Shown here: in pieces, positions 6,157 through 11,444 of the stretch | How the letters are laid out: each line of letters starts with the position of its first letter | Position numbering within the stretch: the first letter of the stretch is position 1 | DNA from: Mxb001 sp051007175 | GTDB lineage: Bacteria > Actinomycetota > Actinomycetes > S36-B12 | DNA: 11,444 nucleotides | NCBI GenBank assembly: GCA_051007175.1 | Contig: JBPCSL010000122.1 | Coordinates: 1 to 11,444, forward strand | Direction: 5' to 3' | The notes under the pieces: generated by a model | What the model was told of the DNA's origin: nothing | The model's input: only the letters and a program-made list of their open reading frames with translations | Databases searched by the model: none | Made by a program: the position numbers and the translations under genes

Positions 6157-7155
6157 TCACGCCCCCGCAGGCGCGCCGAGGGCCAGCAGCCGGAAGCCCT
6201 CGTCGAGGCTCACCCGGGGGGACCACCCCAGGGCCTGCCGCGTCTGTCGCTGGTCGAACCAGTGGGCGGTGGCCAGCTGCTCGGCGAGGAATGCCGTGAC
6301 CGGGGGATCCCCCTCGCGGCCGGCCCGGCCCCAGTAGCCCTCGAGCACCCGTCCCCCGGCCCGGGCGATGGGATAGGGCACCGACCGACTCGGTCCTGGC
6401 GCCCCGCCCGCGCGCGCGATGCGCGTGAGCATCTCCGCCACCGTGCGCGGCTCGCCGTTAGATACGACGAAGGCGCGTCCGTGCACGGCCTCGTCGGCAG
6501 CGCGTGACACCGCCGCGGCCAGTGCCTCGCCGGCATTGTCGATGTACGTCGTGTCGATGAGCGCGGCACCGGACCCAATGAGCACGAGCCGCCCCGCACG
6601 CGCCCGCTCGATGATGCGCCCGGTGAGCTGCGTGTCGCCAGGACCCCACACCAGATGGGGCCGGATTGCCGTGACCGCGAAGCCGGGCCGATCGGCCGCC
6701 AGTGCCAGCAACTCCGCCATCGCCTTGCTGCGCGCATAGGAGCTGCGTGCCGAGTCGGGGTCGGCGGGATCGGCCCCCGCCCCCACGAGCGGACGGCCGG
6801 CATGGGCCACCGACGGCGAGGATACGAAGACGAATCGCCTCACGCCCGCGCCCTCGGCGGCCGCCAGCACCGTGCGGGTCCCCCCGACGTTGATGCGCTC
6901 GAAGTCCTCCCATGGGCCGGTGATGTCGACGCGGGCCGCCGCATGCACGACGGCCTCGATGCCCTGCAGGGCCTGCGCGACAGATGCGGCGTTGGTCACG
7001 TCGCCGCGCGCCTCGATGACCCCGAGCGCGGCGAGGTCCGGGGACAGGGGCCCGCGCTGCAGGGAGACGACCTCCCACCCGGCCGCGCGCAGGGCCCGCG
7101 CCGCCGCACCGCCCACGACGCCGGTCCCCCCGGTGACGAGGACGCGCTCACCCAT
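6157..7155 (-). CDS. oleD: OleD, 2-alkyl-3-oxoalkanoate reductase
   Basis: This 332-residue extended short-chain dehydrogenase reduces the 2-alkyl-3-ketoacid made by OleA to the 2-alkyl-3-hydroxyacid with NADPH, in the cytoplasm. The Rossmann motif TGGTGVVG is at 8-15, the catalytic serine region FVSSPS at about 110-115, and YARSK (140-144) supplies Tyr140 and Lys144. IRPHLVWGPGD (165-174 region) and YIDNAGEAL are typical of the 3-beta-HSD-like extended subgroup to which OleD belongs. The ATG at 7155 is chosen because MGERVLVTGG starts directly in the first strand and AGGGG lies 9 nt upstream; longer in-frame starts add unrelated residues. It overlaps the oleBC end by 8 nt, so it is cotranslated and last in the operon. 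By sequence alone a steroid or sugar dehydrogenase would be possible; the neighbours settle the call. Confidence 0.9.
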   Translation of the reverse strand: MGERVLVTGGTGVVGGAAARALRAAGWEVVSLQRGPLSPDLAALGVIEARGDVTNAASVAQALQGIEAVVHAAARVDITGPWEDFERINVGGTRTVLAAAEGAGVRRFVFVSSPSVAHAGRPLVGAGADPADPDSARSSYARSKAMAELLALAADRPGFAVTAIRPHLVWGPGDTQLTGRIIERARAGRLVLIGSGAALIDTTYIDNAGEALAAAVSRAADEAVHGRAFVVSNGEPRTVAEMLTRIARAGGAPGPSRSVPYPIARAGGRVLEGYWGRAGREGDPPVTAFLAEQLATAHWFDQRQTRQALGWSPRVSLDEGFRLLALGAPAGA

Positions 7156-9673
7156 CGGAGGCATCCCCTGACAGGAAGGCGGCGGCCTCGCGCGCGATGC
7201 GGGTGCGATCGATCTTCGAGCGATGCCGCACGTCAACCGGCAGTGACTTCATCGTGAGCACCGCCACGACGTCGAGGCCGGTCTCGGCGCGCACCGCGTC
7301 GCGCACCGTCATCGTCACGTCGATATCGGCCAGTCCCATGTCGGGGCCGGGTGCGAGCAGCGCGATCACTGGCTGCTGGACCCCCCGCGGCCCGATGCCC
7401 ACGAGCGCGGCCAGCGCTGTCCCGGCGGCGCGCTGCGCGACGAGCTCGGTGGCGACGGGCGTCACCGGCCCCTGCTCGGTGACGAGCACGTGGACGAGGC
7501 GGCCCTCCACCCACAGGCGGCCCTGATCATCGAGATGGCCCACGTCACCGGTGCGATGCCAGCCGGCCGGGGAGTCCGCGTGACGCTGCGTCGCCCACCG
7601 TCGGTCGTAGCGATCGCGCATCCAGGCGGAGCGCACCACGATCTCTCCGGTGACCCCGGGCACCGTGCCGATCTCCGCCGCGGGCTGGCCCTCGGAATCC
7701 AGGGGCGCGATGGCGATATCCACCCCGACGAGCGGCCGGCCGACGAGGACGCCATTGCCGAGCGACTCGCGGAGCTCCTCGGCTCCCACCTCGGTGAGCG
7801 GGAGCGCCTCCGTCATGCCATAGGGAGTCGTGAACGTCGTCCCCGGAAGCAGTCGCATCGCCTCCGCCAGGAGGTCCGGGGGCACGGGCGCTCCGGCGAC
7901 GAGGACGAGCCGCAGGGGCATCCCGGAGAGGTGATCCGACGTGGACACGATCGCGCGCAGGCCCGTGGGCGAGGTCCACATGAGCGTGCCGCCGACCGCG
8001 TCGACCGCGGCGGCCGTGGCCTCGCCGGTGAGAGTGCTCGCATCGGTGGGATCCATGTCGGGGATCGCCGACGCGATGCCGAGTGCAGGGCCGAGGACCG
8101 CCCAGGGCGCGAACGCCGCGACGAGCGCGTCCGCCTCCGTGATGCCATAGGCGGAGCGCAGCGCATCGCGCAGCGCGCACAGGCGCCCGTGGGTATAGAC
8201 CACGCCCTTCGCGGGGCCGGTGGCGCCCGACGTGAAGACGACGATCGCGTCGTCGCCGGCGCGGATCGGCTGATCAACAGACGCCGTCGGCGCGGCGCGC
8301 CCGCGGCGGGCAACCTCGGACAGCGTCGCGTCGGCACCGAGGATGCGCGTGGCCGGGCCGGATCGCCCGACGAGGATGCGCAGGCCGGGCAGCCCGATCG
8401 TGCGCGCGAGGCCGAGGCCCGCGGGGATCCCGATCACGTGCTGCGGCTCGGCGGCGCGCAGAGCACGCCGCATGCCGCGGACGCCGAGACCCGAATCGGC
8501 CGCCACCGCGATCGCGCCGATCTGCCAGGTGGCGTAGACCGAGGCGACGAGGTCGGGGCCGGGCGGCACGAGCATGGCGATGCGATCCCCCGGTTGCACG
8601 CCCATGTCGCGCAGGCCGGCAGCAATCTCGCGGGTCCGCGCCGCGAGCACCGACCAGGTCACGCGCAGGCCCGATCGCATGTCGGCCAGGGCGACGGAGG
8701 TGTCGGTCCTACGGGCGTCGAGTGCCGACCACATGGTGTTGGTCATCGACTCCGAAGCGGTAGCTCCGGTCACGGGCTCATCGAGGTGCGAGATCCAGGA
8801 GACGATGTCGGCGATGCACGTCGGGGCATCCTCGGTCACCAGGTGACGTGCGCGCTCATAGCGGTGGACGTCGGCATGCGGCATGCGCTCCACGAGGTCG
8901 CGCAGGTAGCGATCGGAGAACACCGGGTCGTCGGATCCCCACGCGAGGAAGACGGGGACATCCAGGTCGCGGGTCCCCTCGGCGATGCCGTCGAGAGTCG
9001 TGGCGCTCGGGTGCGATGACTCGAGCGGGATATCCGCGACGAAGTCGCCGATGGCCTTGCGCGAGGCCGCATCGGGATAGGGAGCGCGGAACGCGGCGAT
9101 GATCTCCGCCGGCATGCCCTTCGAGAGGAACGTCGTACCGCGCAGGAACGTCGGCGTCCGCTCCGTCACGCCCCGCAGCAGCGGGCGGAAGCGTGCCATC
9201 CGGATGAGGGTGGGGGCTGGCGCGCCGGCGGGCTGATGGACCGCCGTATTCGTGAGCACGACGCCGCGTAGCTGCTCGCGATGGGCCAGCGCCCAGCCCA
9301 AGGAGATGGGCCCGCCCCAGTCGTGGGCGACGGTGACGACGGAACCGCTCACGCCGAGCTCATCGGTGAGGGCCGATAGGTCGGCGATCCGATCCGCGAG
9401 GCGCCGGGTCTCGTCGACGCGCTCGGAGAAGCCCATGCCGATGTGGTCGACGGCGATGACGCGCCAGTCCGGCGGCGCCGAGGCGAGCAGCCGACGCCAC
9501 AGGTAGGACCAGGTGGGATTGCCGTGCACCGCGAGGACGGTGAGCGACGGCGCAGCCGTCGCGGGCCGCTCGAGGACGTGGAAGGTCCCATGGCCGGGGA
9601 CGTCGACGAGACGCGACCAGGACGGGTCGAGCCCGGGCAGGCTCGAGGGCGGGAGGGTGGCGGGTGCCGACAC
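7148..9673 (-). CDS. oleBC: OleBC fusion: beta-lactone decarboxylase and beta-lactone synthetase
   Basis: This 841-residue protein joins two enzymes of olefin synthesis. Residues 1 to about 300 are OleB, a haloalkane-dehalogenase-like alpha/beta hydrolase: HGNPTWSYLWR (50-60), nucleophile Asp118 in VAHDWGG, WGSDDPVF (245-252), and His277 in ARHLVTED. The Asp nucleophile separates OleB from esterases. From about 310 onward it is OleC, an AMP-forming synthetase of the acyl-CoA ligase superfamily: P-loop TSGATGPAKG (481-490), TPYGMTEALP (616-625), HRTGD (706-710), and RHRSKIDRTR (816-825) with Lys820. OleC activates the 2-alkyl-3-hydroxyacid to a beta-lactone, and OleB removes CO2 to give the cis-olefin. 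Such fusions are known in actinobacteria such as Micrococcus luteus. The start is GTG, 9 nt after the oleA stop, with no clear Shine-Dalgarno, pointing to translational coupling. Confidence 0.93.
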   Translation of the reverse strand: MSAPATLPPSSLPGLDPSWSRLVDVPGHGTFHVLERPATAAPSLTVLAVHGNPTWSYLWRRLLASAPPDWRVIAVDHIGMGFSERVDETRRLADRIADLSALTDELGVSGSVVTVAHDWGGPISLGWALAHREQLRGVVLTNTAVHQPAGAPAPTLIRMARFRPLLRGVTERTPTFLRGTTFLSKGMPAEIIAAFRAPYPDAASRKAIGDFVADIPLESSHPSATTLDGIAEGTRDLDVPVFLAWGSDDPVFSDRYLRDLVERMPHADVHRYERARHLVTEDAPTCIADIVSWISHLDEPVTGATASESMTNTMWSALDARRTDTSVALADMRSGLRVTWSVLAARTREIAAGLRDMGVQPGDRIAMLVPPGPDLVASVYATWQIGAIAVAADSGLGVRGMRRALRAAEPQHVIGIPAGLGLARTIGLPGLRILVGRSGPATRILGADATLSEVARRGRAAPTASVDQPIRAGDDAIVVFTSGATGPAKGVVYTHGRLCALRDALRSAYGITEADALVAAFAPWAVLGPALGIASAIPDMDPTDASTLTGEATAAAVDAVGGTLMWTSPTGLRAIVSTSDHLSGMPLRLVLVAGAPVPPDLLAEAMRLLPGTTFTTPYGMTEALPLTEVGAEELRESLGNGVLVGRPLVGVDIAIAPLDSEGQPAAEIGTVPGVTGEIVVRSAWMRDRYDRRWATQRHADSPAGWHRTGDVGHLDDQGRLWVEGRLVHVLVTEQGPVTPVATELVAQRAAGTALAALVGIGPRGVQQPVIALLAPGPDMGLADIDVTMTVRDAVRAETGLDVVAVLTMKSLPVDVRHRSKIDRTRIAREAAAFLSGDASDG

Positions 9674-9682
9674 GAGCGTCGG

Positions 9683-10717
9683 CTACCAGGCGATCTCGAT
9701 GACCGAGGCGTTGAGCCCCGATCCGATGCCGAGGCAGCCCACGCGCTGTCCCGCGCGCAGGTCGTCGACCTGCAGGGCCAGCGTGAAGGGGATGGACGCC
9801 GGGCCGATATTGCCGTGGTCGGGGAAGGTGAGCGGAGCGCGCGCGGGATCGATGCCGAGGGCGCTGGTGATGGCCTGGGTGTGGACGTTGGAGACCTGGT
9901 GGATGACGTAGCAGTCGAGGTCGGACCAGTCGAAGTGCTCTTTCGCCTCGCTCCACAGCTCGACCGACAGCTGCAGGCCCGCCTCGAGCAGGGCGCGAGA
10001 GTCGGTGCGCATGCGGTGCATATCGCCCACGCAGATGCGATGGTGCTGAGTGGCCGCGCGTGCCACTCCCCCGACGAGGCGATGCCCCTCGGGGTGATCG
10101 CTGGCGCGGCCGAGCACCATGGCGGCGCCACCGGACCCGAGGGTGAGCGAGGCGAAGTCCTGGAAGACGTCCTCCGTCGTCGAGTCCGGGCCCTGCAGTC
10201 GCGCGATGGTGCGCTCCTGCAGCTCGCGCGAGCCCTCTCCGTCGACGATGACCGCATAGTCGATCTGTCCCGCGTCGATCATCATGCCGGCGAGCTGCAT
10301 GCCGTTGACGAACCCGAGGCAGGCGTTGGAGAGGTCGAAGTTGAGGCATCCGGAGGGCATGCCGAGCTGATGGTGGACGTCGACGGCCGCGGACGGCTCG
10401 AGGTGCGCGCGCGATACGGACGTGTCGATGAGGAGGCCGAAGCGACCCGGATCGATGCCGGCATCGGCGATGGCCTTCGCCCCCGCCATCGCGGCGGCAT
10501 CGGCGAAGGTGACGTCCTCGGGCCACCAGCGCCGCTCGCGGATCCCCGCGAGGCCCTCGAGGAGGCCGGGCCGGATGTCGAGCCGCGCGTAGGTCTCCGC
10601 GAGCGCCTCGTCGATCGCGGCCGAGGTCATGACGATCGGCGCATCGGCGATCGCGACCGACAGGATGGCCGTGTCGGTGAAGCGGTACGTCGAGTTGCCG
10701 GCGGTGGAGCCCGTCAT
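9683..10717 (-). CDS. oleA: OleA, head-to-head acyl-CoA condensing thiolase-fold enzyme
   Basis: This 344-residue thiolase-superfamily enzyme, related to 3-oxoacyl-ACP synthase III, joins two long-chain acyl-CoAs by non-decarboxylative Claisen condensation to a 2-alkyl-3-ketoacid. It is the first and committing step of olefin synthesis. Catalytic residues visible are Cys133 in LSNACLGF, His273 in VIHQVSN, and Asn303 in DHGNIGPAS. The C-terminal GIGSGLNASV forms the usual glycine-rich end. VSRAHLEPS (101-109) carries a Glu in the LEP context that is the likely counterpart of the OleA-specific active-site glutamate; this equivalence is from memory. The ATG has GAGG 5 nt upstream. The gene leads the operon oleA-oleBC-oleD; a 136-nt spacer separates it from a divergent TAP-like gene. 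No convincing promoter is visible in that spacer on the minus strand. KAS III of normal fatty acid synthesis is the alternative, excluded by the neighbours. Confidence 0.93.
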   Translation of the reverse strand: MTGSTAGNSTYRFTDTAILSVAIADAPIVMTSAAIDEALAETYARLDIRPGLLEGLAGIRERRWWPEDVTFADAAAMAGAKAIADAGIDPGRFGLLIDTSVSRAHLEPSAAVDVHHQLGMPSGCLNFDLSNACLGFVNGMQLAGMMIDAGQIDYAVIVDGEGSRELQERTIARLQGPDSTTEDVFQDFASLTLGSGGAAMVLGRASDHPEGHRLVGGVARAATQHHRICVGDMHRMRTDSRALLEAGLQLSVELWSEAKEHFDWSDLDCYVIHQVSNVHTQAITSALGIDPARAPLTFPDHGNIGPASIPFTLALQVDDLRAGQRVGCLGIGSGLNASVIEIAW

Positions 10718-10841
10718 CTGTGCCTCGTCTCTGGGCGACCCTGGGGAAGCGCCACAAGGGCCTAGTCTCCCACGGCCCGAGCGAGGTCACCCCTCGCAGG
10801 TCTGCCCGGCCTCGACCCCCCCCTCCCGACCCTCGCCGCGC

Positions 10842-10853
10842 TACGTTCATGGC
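10842..10853 (+). promoter_or_regulatory. -10 box for a leaderless TAP-like gene
   Basis: TACGTT (10842-10847) fits TAnnnT and ends 6 nt before the ATG at 10854. The upstream DNA is very C-rich, with no recognisable -35 and no Shine-Dalgarno. Confidence 0.5.
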
Positions 10854-11444
10854 ATGCAGCGGCTCGTCCTCGCGGCAGCCGCCGCAGCGCTCGCGGCCCT
10901 GCCGGCCACGGCCTCGGCCGCCCCGGACGTCTCGGCCAGGCCCGCGAACGAGCTCGCCTCCTTCCAGGATCAGGTCCTCGACTGGCGAGCCTGCTTCGGC
11001 TCCAGCGAGTGCGCCCGCCTCACCGTGCCGCTCGACTACGCCAATCCGGGCGGCGCGACGATCTCCCTCGCGATCACCCGGATCCGTGCCACCGGCACGC
11101 GCATGGGCTCTCTCCTCGCCAATCCCGGGGGGCCTTGAGTGCCCGGTCTCGACTATGCAGGGGCCCTGGGCTGGTCTCTCCCCGCGTCCGTGGCGGCCTC
11201 CTACGACCAGGTCGGCTTCGATCCCCGCGGCGTCGGGCAGAGCGAGCGGATGCGCTGCCTCAACCAGCGCGAGCTCCAGCCCTGGTTCACCGCCGACGCC
11301 ACGCCGGACACACCCGCGGAGCAGCGACAGTTCGCGACACTCGCCGCGCGCTTCGGCACGGCCTGCGAAGAGCGCTCGCCGGAGATGGTCGGGCACGTGA
11401 GCACGCGCGACACGGCCCGCGATCTCGACATCCTGCGCGCCGCG
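10854..11444 (+). pseudogene. TAP-like secreted alpha/beta hydrolase interrupted by an in-frame TGA (partial)
   Basis: The frame encodes a Sec signal peptide (MQRLVLAAAAAALAALPATASA, cleavage near 22), then a mature domain with ECARLTVPLDYANPGG, typical of actinomycete tripeptidyl aminopeptidase/proteinase-type alpha/beta hydrolases exported to cleave peptides. After 94 codons it reaches NPGGP followed by TGA (11136-11138). The same frame then continues open to the window end with VPGLDYAGALG, QVGFDPRGVGQSERMRCL and STRDTARDLDILRAA, all in the expected family order. The stop replaces the last Gly of NPGGPG in the oxyanion region, so one GGA-to-TGA change explains it. An indel is unlikely because both sides share one frame, despite the adjacent G run. 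The nucleophile GxSYG would lie beyond the window. A sequencing error, a true pseudogene or readthrough are all possible. Confidence 0.8.

Noticed and set aside
5795..6337. Possible small proteins in the gap between the hydrolase and oleD
   Set aside because: The open frames here run straight through the terminator or into oleD antisense, lack ribosome sites, and have no protein-like composition; the stretch is better explained by RNA structure.
7156..7236. Longer oleD N-terminus
   Set aside because: The extra 27 residues overlap the oleBC C-terminus and are not dehydrogenase-like; the ATG at 7155 begins directly before the Rossmann strand.
11121..11140. Frameshift at the G run in the TAP-like gene
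   Set aside because: Family sequence lies in the same frame before and after the TGA, so a substitution, not an indel, explains the interruption.
9360..11396. Very long minus-strand open frame across oleA and the TAP-like gene
   Set aside because: It crosses two well-supported genes in the wrong frame and has only Arg/Gly/Pro-rich composition.
1..11444. CRISPR arrays, insertion sequences, tRNA or rRNA genes
   Set aside because: No regularly spaced repeats, transposase motifs, terminal inverted repeats or tRNA-like cloverleaf sequences were seen.

Overview
This window comes from a very GC-rich genome, almost certainly an actinobacterium. The evidence is GC-heavy third codon positions, tightly packed genes, a secreted TAP-like (actinomycete tripeptidyl aminopeptidase type) hydrolase, a fused OleBC protein, and start codons lying exactly 6 nt behind TAnnnT boxes, which is the layout of leaderless actinobacterial transcripts. 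I cannot place it more finely than the phylum.

Layout from left to right. (1) 52-2824, minus strand: a choline/ethanolamine-kinase-type phosphotransferase, then an APC-superfamily permease of the amino acid/choline transporter type, closed by a strong hairpin. Together they suggest uptake and phosphorylation of an amino alcohol or related amine. (2) 2881-3828, plus strand: a CPBP-type membrane metalloprotease homologue. It is divergent from the kinase across a 56-nt spacer that holds a -10 box for each gene. (3) 3825-5695, minus strand: an alpha/beta serine hydrolase translationally coupled to a short, degenerate DUF2252-type protein. The DUF2252 stop codon and the CPBP stop codon share one CTAG. 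(4) 5708-6140: a gene-free stretch with direct repeats, a perfect 14-nt palindrome, a plausible plus-strand promoter, and about 220 nt that fold into a chain of hairpins, many with GNRA loops, ending in a perfect 16-bp intrinsic terminator. I read this as an independent structured non-coding RNA and cannot assign it to a family. (5) 6157-10717, minus strand: a complete long-chain olefin operon, oleA-oleBC-oleD. OleA joins two acyl-CoAs head to head, OleD reduces the 2-alkyl-3-ketoacid, the OleC half forms a beta-lactone using ATP, and the OleB half decarboxylates it to an internal cis-olefin. (6) 10854 to the window end, plus strand: a signal-peptide-bearing TAP-like alpha/beta hydrolase interrupted by one in-frame TGA. 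The TGA sits where the family's conserved NPGGPG motif needs its last glycine.

The items most worth a second look are the unassigned structured RNA, the nonsense codon in the TAP-like gene, the DUF2252 relative that has lost its catalytic-looking motifs but stays coupled to a hydrolase, and the repeated TAnnnT-N6-start arrangement in front of four genes.
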